Shown here in pieces: positions 17,056-24,656 of a stretch of DNA of 64,000 nt (position 1 is its first letter; each line of letters opens with the position of its first letter). The notes beneath the pieces were generated by a model, which saw nothing but the letters and a program-made list of their open reading frames with translations, did no database searches and was not told the DNA's origin. Both the position numbers and the translations under genes were made by a program. This DNA is from an uncultured Armatimonadota bacterium (lineage in GTDB: Bacteria > Armatimonadota > Fimbriimonadia > Fimbriimonadales > Fimbriimonadaceae): NCBI GenBank assembly GCA_903833215.1, contig CAILEM010000082.1:46975-110974 (forward strand). Reading direction: 5' to 3'.

Positions 17056-17579
17056 CGTGGTGATAAGCCCATTGCCTTCTCCAGCGCCGCGATGGACTGA
17101 TAGAATCGCGATCCTCCGGGCTGGAGCTCCATGAAGCCTCTCTTGAGGTACCAGTTTCTGGCTCGTTCGTTGTCCGCTTCGGGTTGAATGGCAAAGCAGC
17201 TAACCGATTTTGACGCCGCAACCGCTTGCTCAGCCGCGAATCGAAGCAGGAGTGGACTGACGCCCTTGCCCTGAAATCGGATATCGGTCGCCAACTGTCC
17301 AACGTGGAGAACGGGCATGGGGTACTTCGGCAACCGAGCCTTGATTTCGTCTGTGATGTTCTCAAAGGCGATGATGCCCATCGAGAGGGTGACGTATCCG
17401 AGGATTGTCGTCTCACCCTCGCGGACAGCAACCCACGTCTTTGAATAGTTCAGTTCCGCGTGCTTTCGCGCTCTTTCCTTGAGAAAGCTGTTTTGCGCTT
17501 CCCTGCCACAGTCAAATGACTTCCCGTCGTGTGTCTTCGTAACGAGCTCAACGACGACGGCAGATGAGCGAGAACTCGG
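17052..17579 (-). pseudogene. GNAT acetyltransferase (TacT-like toxin) relic without a usable start codon
   Basis: The minus-strand frame is open from 17579 to the stop at 17052 and encodes a nearly complete GNAT toxin-like domain: VVVELVTKTHDGKSFDCG, SFLKERARKHAELNYSKTWVAV, ILGYVTLSMGII, LHVGQLATDIRFQGKGVSPLLL (acetyl-CoA loop) and ARNWYLKRGFMEL. The N-terminal FDCG block lies upstream of the first ATG (17381), and no ATG, GTG or TTG occurs in frame between the preceding stop (TAG at 17582-17580) and that block. The gene has probably lost its start or uses a rare one. No DUF1778-type antitoxin is found beside it. It converges on fic with a 4-bp overlap. Confidence 0.6.
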
Positions 17580-18045
17580 CTATGCGGACCACATGGGCAT
17601 ACTCACTAGTGGCATGCAATGTGCCGCGAGGGAATCAAATTTACACCCAAAGTCCGAGCATGCTTCGTACAAACGGGACGAAATCGTATTGGGGGTAAGT
17701 CGAAATCCCACAGCACACATTTGGCAAACCCCTTCGCGAACTCACAAGCAGAGGCACCTGCTAGCCGTCGTGGTCCTCTCGGAGTGAGCCCCTGTTCGAA
17801 TCGTCGACGAAATAATGGCGGGCCAACAACTCATTGGGGGGCAAAAGAGCCTGGCCGTTGCCGCCCACTTCACAGTTGCCCAGAGCCAGTGTTGCGATCC
17901 AAAAGTTCGGGAGGAAGCAGGTTCGGGTCCAAAGACGATACACCACAACTCGACAAGCTGAATTGCCTTTAGATTGAAAACTAAGATTCGATTATCGATT
18001 ACACCAACTCAGCATTCTTATCACGATATGTCAAACTATTGACAG
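17580..18045. other. Non-coding gap before the restriction operon
   Basis: I see no supportable gene. ORFs on both strands have no recognisable domains and contradict each other by frame. The last ~80 bases become AT-rich (gattcgattatcgattac), as expected of a promoter region for hsdR, but no clear -35/-10 pair can be assigned. The gap may hold the decayed antitoxin partner of the GNAT relic; nothing in it proves this. Confidence 0.4.
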
Positions 18046-20346
18046 TTGAGAAACGAGAACGACACTTGCCGGGAAGTCGTAGAGCCAAAGCTCCGAGCTT
18101 CCGGTTGGGAGACTTCGCCTCATTCTGTAACCGAGCAATACCGGATTACGAAGGGGAGGATCGTCGTCGCCGGACAATCGGCTAGGCGCAAAGAAGCCCT
18201 CAAGGCCGATTATCTGCTTCGATACACCCGTGATTTCAGTATCGCCGTCGTTGAAGCAAAGGCTGAGGCTGAGCCAGTCACCACGGGAGTTCAGCAAGCC
18301 AAAAATTACGCTACGATGCTCGGGCTTCGGTTCGCATATGCCACAAACGGTGCGGAGATCATCGAAATCGATCTTGAAACAGGGACCGAAATCAACGTTT
18401 CAGGTTTCCCTTCGCCCGCTGAACTATGGGCGCGTCTGCACGACCAGTCACCAATCTCTGACGCGCAAACTGCCCAACTGCTGATGCCCGGATACTCAGC
18501 GGGCAATCATGAGGCTCGCTACTATCAAGAAATCGCCATCAATCGAACGGTCGAATCCGTGATTCGTGGCAAGAAGCGGGTGCTTCTCGTGATGGCCACG
18601 GGAACAGGTAAGACGCCTACCGCTTTTCAAATTTGCTGGAAGCTATGGTCAAGCAAGTGGAATGTCAAGGATGATCCGACTAGGCGTCCCCGAATCCTCT
18701 ATCTTGCAGACCGCACGATCTTGGTCAATGACCCGAAGGACAAAACCTTTGCGCCCTTCGGAGATGCCCGGTGCAAGATCGAGAAGGGCATCGCCCCTAA
18801 ATCTCGAGAGCTGTACTTCTCAACCTATCAAGCCATAGCCGAGGATGAGTCGCGACCCGGCCTTTACAGAACGTATCCTCGTGACTTCTTTGACCTCATC
18901 ATCATCGATGAGTGCCATCGAGGCAGCGCAAAGAATGACGGGGCTTGGCGAGAAATCCTGGAATACTTTGAGCCCGCCACTCAGCTTGGCTTGACCGCCA
19001 CGCCAGTCCGAAGAAATGACGGCGATTCTTACAACTACTTCGGCGATCCAATCTACACCTACAGTCTCAAGCAAGGCATCGAAGACGGCTTCCTCGCTCC
19101 GTATCGAGTTCACCGCGTGGTGACTCACTATGATGCCGTTGGATACAGACCCAACCAAGGAGAACTCGACCGCTACGGGCAGGCAATTCCGGATGGCGAG
19201 TATGGAACCCGCGACTTCGAGCGAGTCATTGCGTTGAGGGCAAGAACCGAGGCGATTGCCAAGCACCTGACGGAATATCTGAAGAAGACTGACCGCTTTG
19301 CCAAGACCCTTGTTTTCTGCGTTGATCAAGAGCATGCCAGTGAGGTGCGGCAAGCCCTCATCAATCTGAACTCAGACATCGTTAAGGATCATCCAGACTA
19401 CATTTGCCGAGTCACGTCCGACGAGGGTGACGTTGGCAAGGGCTACCTCTCTGATTTTCAGGACCTAGAATCGAAGACCCCAACAATCCTAACGACGAGT
19501 CAGCTCTTGACCACCGGGGTCGATGCGCCGACCGTGAAGAACGTCGTTCTTGCTCGGGTCATCGGCTCGATGGTTGAGTTCAAGCAGATCATCGGACGTG
19601 GCACCCGAGTTCGTGAAGACTACGGCAAGCTCTTCTTCAATATCCTTGATTACACCGGCACTGCGATCACGATGTTCGCCGATCCCGACTTCGATGGCGA
19701 ACCCCTTCCTCCCGACGAGCCGGGTGCCGGTGCGGGCGACGGAGGAGGAACAGTGGTGCGGGAAGAACGGCGCAAGTATTACGTCGATGGCGGGGTGGTG
19801 CAGGTAGTCGCCCATGTGGTCTACGAACTCGATGCCAATGGCAACCAGCTTCGAGCTGTTCAGTATGCGGACTACACAAAGGATCAGGTTCGCACCCTTT
19901 ATCCGACCGCCGAAGCATTGCTGGCCGATTGGTCAAACCCCGAGAAGCGTTCGAACATCATCGAATCTCTTCGAGATCGCGGGATCGACTTTGACGACCT
20001 CGCCCAGGTTGCGGGCAAACCGGATGCCGATCCGTTTGATCTGATGTGTCACCTTGCCTACGGGGCACCGTTGCGTACTCGCCGGGAGCGGGCGAACAAC
20101 GTCAAGAAGACCCAAGCAGCATTCTTCGACCAGTTTTCGCCCGCCGCTCGCGCCATTTTGGAAGAGCTACTCAGCAAGTACGAAGAACTCGGAGCGAGCC
20201 AGTTCGTGATCCCAGACGTGCTCCAAGTCCCACCGATTTCTGAGTTGGGAACGATTCAGGAGATTGCGAACGAGTTTGGCGGAGCTGGACCGCTTCGGCA
20301 AGCCGTGGTTCGATTACAGGAGATACTTTACGCTTCACACGGGTAA
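18046..20346 (+). CDS. hsdR: Type I restriction enzyme R subunit (HsdR, EcoEI-like)
   Basis: A 766-residue motor-nuclease subunit of a type I restriction-modification system. The N-terminal nuclease domain has Asp55 (ADYLL) and Glu70-x-Lys72 (VVEAK), a PD-(D/E)xK arrangement. The helicase core has Walker A ATGTGKT (184-190), DECH (288-291), LGLTATPVR and a late IGRGTRVREDYGK motif VI. Length fits the short EcoEI-type R subunits. The start is TTG at 18046; the residues that follow (NENDTCREVVEPKLRASGW) match the expected N-terminus and no in-frame ATG lies upstream. It translocates and cuts unmodified DNA together with HsdM and HsdS, encoded downstream. Confidence 0.92.
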   Translation: MRNENDTCREVVEPKLRASGWETSPHSVTEQYRITKGRIVVAGQSARRKEALKADYLLRYTRDFSIAVVEAKAEAEPVTTGVQQAKNYATMLGLRFAYATNGAEIIEIDLETGTEINVSGFPSPAELWARLHDQSPISDAQTAQLLMPGYSAGNHEARYYQEIAINRTVESVIRGKKRVLLVMATGTGKTPTAFQICWKLWSSKWNVKDDPTRRPRILYLADRTILVNDPKDKTFAPFGDARCKIEKGIAPKSRELYFSTYQAIAEDESRPGLYRTYPRDFFDLIIIDECHRGSAKNDGAWREILEYFEPATQLGLTATPVRRNDGDSYNYFGDPIYTYSLKQGIEDGFLAPYRVHRVVTHYDAVGYRPNQGELDRYGQAIPDGEYGTRDFERVIALRARTEAIAKHLTEYLKKTDRFAKTLVFCVDQEHASEVRQALINLNSDIVKDHPDYICRVTSDEGDVGKGYLSDFQDLESKTPTILTTSQLLTTGVDAPTVKNVVLARVIGSMVEFKQIIGRGTRVREDYGKLFFNILDYTGTAITMFADPDFDGEPLPPDEPGAGAGDGGGTVVREERRKYYVDGGVVQVVAHVVYELDANGNQLRAVQYADYTKDQVRTLYPTAEALLADWSNPEKRSNIIESLRDRGIDFDDLAQVAGKPDADPFDLMCHLAYGAPLRTRRERANNVKKTQAAFFDQFSPAARAILEELLSKYEELGASQFVIPDVLQVPPISELGTIQEIANEFGGAGPLRQAVVRLQEILYASHG

Positions 20347-20363
20347 GGCAACAGACGATTAAA

Positions 20364-21050
20364 ATGGGAAAACGACCTACCACATTCAATACGTCGAAGG
20401 ATGACTGGACTGCGGAATCCAGAGCAGCGAAAGAGCTTTTCGACAAAGCGACTTCATTGAGAGGTCCTGGAAAAAAGCACCTCCCGACGAAGCAAGCAAA
20501 TCTCGTCCAAGGATTGGCATTCATGCGCCTTTGCCATGCGTGGGAGAACTACCTTGAGTCATCCTTGTTGCGCTACTCCGTAGGGGTGGTATCTGGCGTG
20601 CATCCTTTGCCTACACTGAATCCAAGCTGCACTCGATCAAGTCTTGAAACGGCGTTCGCCCTCCTGTCGGGTGGACGGACGAGCACCGCCTACTATCTGA
20701 CGCTGAGCACCCCTTCACAGATCACGGCCATATCATCTCGCGTATTCTCAGCCAATGATCCCTACAGTTTTCTTGATACTGCGCCTTTCCGTAGCCACTT
20801 GACTGATGCTATTGCCATCAGAAATCGAGTTGCGCACTCAAGCACCAAGTGTAAAGCCGAATATAAGCGGGTCGTGAACACATTTCGAGGGCAACCAGTG
20901 ACGACTTCCATTGGTCAAGGTTGTTCAGCAGGAGAGTTCGTCGCAGAATCTCTGGCTGCGGCTTGCTTTCCAGGTGCAACGGCTGGCACAGCGGTTTTTG
21001 AGCAATACCTAGCGTTCTTCCAACACTGTGTCAACAGAATCACGCCATGA
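20364..21050 (+). CDS. HEPN-domain protein embedded in the hsd operon
   Basis: A 228-residue, mostly helical protein. The RNRVAH segment at residues 153-158 fits the R-x4-6-H signature of HEPN ribonucleases, and an earlier helix (LCHAWENYLESSLL, about 57-70) is typical of RiboL-PSP/MAE_28990-like HEPN folds. Such proteins usually cleave RNA or act as abortive effectors. It begins 17 bp after hsdR and its stop overlaps the hsdM start (ATGA), so it is transcribed and translationally coupled with the restriction system. A role as a second-layer effector is inference; a structural HEPN without nuclease activity is the main alternative. Confidence 0.7.
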   Translation: MGKRPTTFNTSKDDWTAESRAAKELFDKATSLRGPGKKHLPTKQANLVQGLAFMRLCHAWENYLESSLLRYSVGVVSGVHPLPTLNPSCTRSSLETAFALLSGGRTSTAYYLTLSTPSQITAISSRVFSANDPYSFLDTAPFRSHLTDAIAIRNRVAHSSTKCKAEYKRVVNTFRGQPVTTSIGQGCSAGEFVAESLAAACFPGATAGTAVFEQYLAFFQHCVNRITP

Positions 21051-22558
21051 GCAAGTCCCCAAAAATCCAGAAGCCCATCTCTACCCGCGAATCCCTTAGC
21101 GGAACAATCAAGACTATCCGCAACATCATGCGGAAAGATAAGGGGCTGAATGGGGACCTTGATCGGCTACCGATGCTGACATGGTTGATGTTTTTGAAGT
21201 TCCTCGACGACTCGGACGAACTCCATCGGGTTAGCGATGAACTTGCCGGACGTCCGCATATCCCACTCATCGAAGAGCCGTACCGGTGGCGAGATTGGGC
21301 GGCGAACCAAGAAGGCTTGACCGGGCCTGAGCTGATCTCCTTCATCAATCAAGACGAAGCGATGCGCCCGGATGGAACACGCGGGCAGGGGCTGTTCGCG
21401 TATCTGAAAACTCGATCCGGTGGCCGGGGTGACGTGCTTGCGAACGTGTTCCGCGAGCTTCAAAACCGAATGTCCAGCGGTTACCTGCTTCGCGATGTGG
21501 TCAACAAGATCAGCGAAATCAGCTTCGGTTCCAGCGAAAGCATTCACACGCTTAGCCACCTATACGAGTCGATGCTGAAGGAAATGCGTGACGCGGCGGG
21601 GGATTCGGGTGAGTTCTACACCCCGCGCCCGGTTGTCAAGTTCATGATTCAGGTGCTCGACCCCAAGCTTGGCGAGAAGGTTCTCGACCCCGCGTGCGGC
21701 ACGGGTGGCTTCTTGGTCGAAGCCTACGAGCATATGAAGGAGCAGGCAATTCGTGCGGAACACTTCCGCGTGCTTCAAGAAGAAAGTCTGTTCGGGAACG
21801 AAGCCAAGTCCCTACCGTACTTGCTAGCCCAAATGAACCTCGTGCTCCACGGGGTCGAATCCCCGAACATCACGGTGGGCAACTCGCTTGCCATCAAGTT
21901 GACCGAGATTGGCGACGCGGAACGAGTAGACGTGATTGCAACTAATCCGCCATTCGGTGGAGAGGAAGAGCGTTCGATCCAAGACGGATTTCCCGCCGAT
22001 AAGCGGACGAGCGAAACCGCGCTGCTCTTCCTTCAACTCATCATGCGTCGTCTGCGCCGACAGCCCAAGGGCGGCCGAGCCGCCGTTGTTGTCCCGAACG
22101 GAGTGCTGTTTGGCGACGGAATTTGTGCTCGCATCAAAGAAGAGCTTCTTAATGAGTTCAATCTGCACACGATAGTTCGGCTGCCGCAAGGAACTTTTTC
22201 ACCTTACACAGATATACCAACGAATATCTTGTTTTTTGACCGCTCATCGCGAACTCACAATGTCTGGTTCTATGAAGTTTCATTGCCATCGGGTAGACGC
22301 AAATTCAGCAAAACCAATCCACTAACGCACGCTGATTTTGATGATTGTCTCAACTGGTGCATTGATCAGCGAGATAACGGAAACGCCTGGAGTATCCCAG
22401 TAGAAAAGCTAATCGAAGGCTCATTCAATCTTGACCAACGGAATCCCAATCAATCGAGCAATGCAGACGACACTCCGCCAAGCCAGATTATCGAAACAAT
22501 AATTTATAAACAACGACAGTGCATTGAATTGCTTTTAGAGGTGCAAGAGCTTGTTTAG
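21047..22558 (+). CDS. hsdM: Type I restriction-modification methyltransferase subunit HsdM
   Basis: A 503-residue N6-adenine DNA methyltransferase subunit. An HsdM N-terminal helical domain (LDRLPMLTWLMFLKFLDD) is followed by GEFYTPRPVVKFM, motif I DPACGTGGF at 214-222 and motif IV NPPFGG at 300-305. Length is typical. It overlaps the HEPN gene by 4 bp and hsdS by 8 bp. The last ~370 bp (from about 22190) are visibly more AT-rich than the rest of the gene, a shift that continues into hsdS and suggests recombination around the specificity region. Confidence 0.93.
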   Translation: MSKSPKIQKPISTRESLSGTIKTIRNIMRKDKGLNGDLDRLPMLTWLMFLKFLDDSDELHRVSDELAGRPHIPLIEEPYRWRDWAANQEGLTGPELISFINQDEAMRPDGTRGQGLFAYLKTRSGGRGDVLANVFRELQNRMSSGYLLRDVVNKISEISFGSSESIHTLSHLYESMLKEMRDAAGDSGEFYTPRPVVKFMIQVLDPKLGEKVLDPACGTGGFLVEAYEHMKEQAIRAEHFRVLQEESLFGNEAKSLPYLLAQMNLVLHGVESPNITVGNSLAIKLTEIGDAERVDVIATNPPFGGEEERSIQDGFPADKRTSETALLFLQLIMRRLRRQPKGGRAAVVVPNGVLFGDGICARIKEELLNEFNLHTIVRLPQGTFSPYTDIPTNILFFDRSSRTHNVWFYEVSLPSGRRKFSKTNPLTHADFDDCLNWCIDQRDNGNAWSIPVEKLIEGSFNLDQRNPNQSSNADDTPPSQIIETIIYKQRQCIELLLEVQELV

Positions 22559-23693
22559 CCTGGATGCAGGGGCTCAAGGTCCAGGCGGTATCGTCTCCTT
22601 AGGCGCGATATGCAATCTAGTTAAAGGTGAAACACCGACAATGAAGTCGGTTCCAGGTAACTATCCGTTAGTTGTGACGGGAGCAGCCCCACGATCCTCT
22701 AACGAATTTCAGTTCGACTGCGAGGCTGTCTGCATACCGCTTGTTTCATCAACAGGACATGGGCATGCCGCTATTCATCGGATTCATTTTCAGTCGGGAA
22801 AATTCGCGCTTGCAAACATAATGGTGGCACTTGTGCCAAAGCATGGGGTGCCGCTCAACGCTAAGTTTCTGCATCTTTTCCTTTCCGCACATAAGGACGA
22901 ACTCTTGGTCCCGTTGATGGCAGGTACATCCAATGTGTCACTTCGCGTACCTGATCTAGCGGAAGTTCCAGTTTGGCTGCCGCCTTTGGAAACCCAAGAA
23001 AGAATCGCTTCCGGGGTTGAACAGGCCTTTGCCAAACTCGAAACCGCCAAGGGCTTGGTAGTCGAGATTCATAGCGACTTTGACCGTCTTCTGCTTGCGA
23101 GTGCTAGGCAACTCGGACTCTTCTTTGCTCCCCGGCACAGCCTCCATGAGGTTGCCCCTTTAAACCGGCGAATTGTGGATGTGCTTCCTGAACAGAAATA
23201 CGACGAAATCGCCTGCCGGTCGTTCGGGAAAGGGGTCTTCGAAAAGCCTTCCTTCTTGGGTTCGGAACTTAGTTGGCAGCGTCCCAACGTGGTGCGTGCT
23301 GGAGATGTTCTTCTAAGCAACATAAAGGCTTGGGAAGGTGCTATTGCAGTTGTATCTTCACAGCATAACGGTAAAGTTGTGTCGCACCGATATCTAACTC
23401 TTTCCTGTCTCTGCGCTAAAATTCTGCCAGAAGTTCTCTGCTACTACCTCCTTTCACCGGAAGGCTTAGAGCAGATTGGAGCAGCCTCACCCGGGACAGC
23501 CGACCGGAATCGCACGCTGAACGTAAAGAAGCTTCACCAAATCTCCATACCGATTTTACCGATGGATGACCAACTGAGGCTGAAGCGAGTCCTGAAGGCA
23601 AAGGAAGAGTTCTTGGCATTGAATACCCTCGAAATAGACGCCGAATCCCTGCGCCGCTCAATCCTTTCGAAGGCTTTTCGAGGTGAACTTTGA
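22551..23693 (+). CDS. hsdS: Type I restriction specificity subunit HsdS
   Basis: A 380-residue specificity subunit with two target-recognition domains separated by conserved helices. The first half ends PVWLPPLETQERIASGVEQAFAKLE; the second ends with the conserved helix DAESLRRSILSKAFRGEL, which contacts HsdM. The start is TTG 22551 inside the hsdM stop region. The 5' part is AT-richer than its neighbours, as expected for a swapped recognition domain. It determines the DNA sequence methylated and cut by this system; the target sequence cannot be deduced. Confidence 0.9.
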   Translation: MFSLDAGAQGPGGIVSLGAICNLVKGETPTMKSVPGNYPLVVTGAAPRSSNEFQFDCEAVCIPLVSSTGHGHAAIHRIHFQSGKFALANIMVALVPKHGVPLNAKFLHLFLSAHKDELLVPLMAGTSNVSLRVPDLAEVPVWLPPLETQERIASGVEQAFAKLETAKGLVVEIHSDFDRLLLASARQLGLFFAPRHSLHEVAPLNRRIVDVLPEQKYDEIACRSFGKGVFEKPSFLGSELSWQRPNVVRAGDVLLSNIKAWEGAIAVVSSQHNGKVVSHRYLTLSCLCAKILPEVLCYYLLSPEGLEQIGAASPGTADRNRTLNVKKLHQISIPILPMDDQLRLKRVLKAKEEFLALNTLEIDAESLRRSILSKAFRGEL

Positions 23694-24507
23694 TGAGGGT
23701 GGGTGCGACTTGAATCACGAGGAAACTGCGAGTCTCGTCGACGCTGTGGAGTCCCTAAAGGCTTGTGTCGTAAGTCGATCAACCGGTGGAGCGGGAGATG
23801 GCTATCGGGAGTTGCGCGACCAGTTGAAAGGATTGCCGCACATCTGGTCCCAGTTGCCGCAAGCCATCAGAACCTGTCGGGATGAATCGGAGCTATGGGG
23901 TTTCATCAAGCCGAAATTCGGCTCTTACCAGGAACGTCGAGATTATTGGCGTGATGAATTCAATCCGGTGCTTGACTACCTGGAGTCTCTGGACCGATCA
24001 CCCACGAATACTGTCGTCTCGGCGGAGCTGAAGCGGCTCGGATACGACGCGATTCTAGCCGATTGGAACAAAGCCCTCGATCGAACTGCGACAGACGCCG
24101 ATGGGGCTCTCACAACCGCCCGGTCGATGATCGAGGCGACCTGCAAGCACATCCTCGATGAAGCAGGCATCCAGTACGAGCAGTCCGCCGACCTCCCAGC
24201 CCTCTACAAGGCCACGGCGAAGAGCATGAACCTGGCCCCCGAACAGCACACCGAGGACATGTTCAAACGAGTTCTGGGCGGCTGTACATCGGTGGTAGAA
24301 GGGCTCGGAGCAATCCGCTCGAAACTAGGGGACGCCCACGGAAAAGGCAAGAAGCAAGCCAAACCGCTACGGATTCATTCCGACCTTGCCGTAAATCTCG
24401 CGGGTGCCATGTGCGTCTTCCTGCTCCAAACGTGGGAGTTGAGGAAGACTCGCCAGGCTCAAATTCCCATACCTCCCAGCAAGAATTTGCACCAAGGCGA
24501 CGAATAG
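23683..24507 (+). CDS. Abortive-infection family protein (Abi_C domain)
   Basis: A 274-residue protein. The C-terminal half matches the abortive infection C-terminal domain: DGALTTARSMIEATCKHIL near residue 145, then LPALYKATAKSMNL, MFKRVLGGCTSVVEGLGAIRSKLGDAHG and a final helix AVNLAGAMCVFLLQTWEL. The N-terminal half is helical and unassigned. The GTG start at 23683 overlaps the hsdS stop by 11 bp, so it is the fifth gene of the hsd operon. Abi_C proteins occur in phage-exclusion loci; their biochemical activity is not defined by anything visible here. TTG 23710 is an alternative start. Confidence 0.8.
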   Translation: MNFDEGGCDLNHEETASLVDAVESLKACVVSRSTGGAGDGYRELRDQLKGLPHIWSQLPQAIRTCRDESELWGFIKPKFGSYQERRDYWRDEFNPVLDYLESLDRSPTNTVVSAELKRLGYDAILADWNKALDRTATDADGALTTARSMIEATCKHILDEAGIQYEQSADLPALYKATAKSMNLAPEQHTEDMFKRVLGGCTSVVEGLGAIRSKLGDAHGKGKKQAKPLRIHSDLAVNLAGAMCVFLLQTWELRKTRQAQIPIPPSKNLHQGDE

Positions 24508-24536
24508 TGATGAAGGCTTGTCAAGTCTGGATTTAA

Positions 24537-24557
24537 AAAGCATGTGCTTTCTTTTTT
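24537..24557 (+). terminator. Weak hairpin with T-rich tail after the hsd operon
   Basis: AAAGCATGTGCTTT (24537-24550) is followed by ctttttt, and the stretch lies 30 bp after the last gene of the hsd operon. The stem is short (5-6 bp), so this is a modest candidate. It separates the operon from the convergent helicase gene. Confidence 0.35.
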
Positions 24558-24656
24558 GTATAACATAAGGCAGAAGTTGCCAGTACCCTACATCTACCAT
24601 ACGAGCCAACGCGGTGGACATTGCTGTCAAAGGCTTACGCAATCTTGATCAAAGGT

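Noticed and set aside
17890..17940. ggaggaagcag segment resembling the SRP RNA core motif
   Set aside because: The surrounding sequence does not form the paired helix of a 4.5S RNA and the core match is incomplete.
17619..17972. 117-residue ORF before hsdR as a possible antitoxin for the GNAT relic
   Set aside because: No ribbon-helix-helix or DUF1778 pattern, wrong strand relative to the relic, and no supporting start site.
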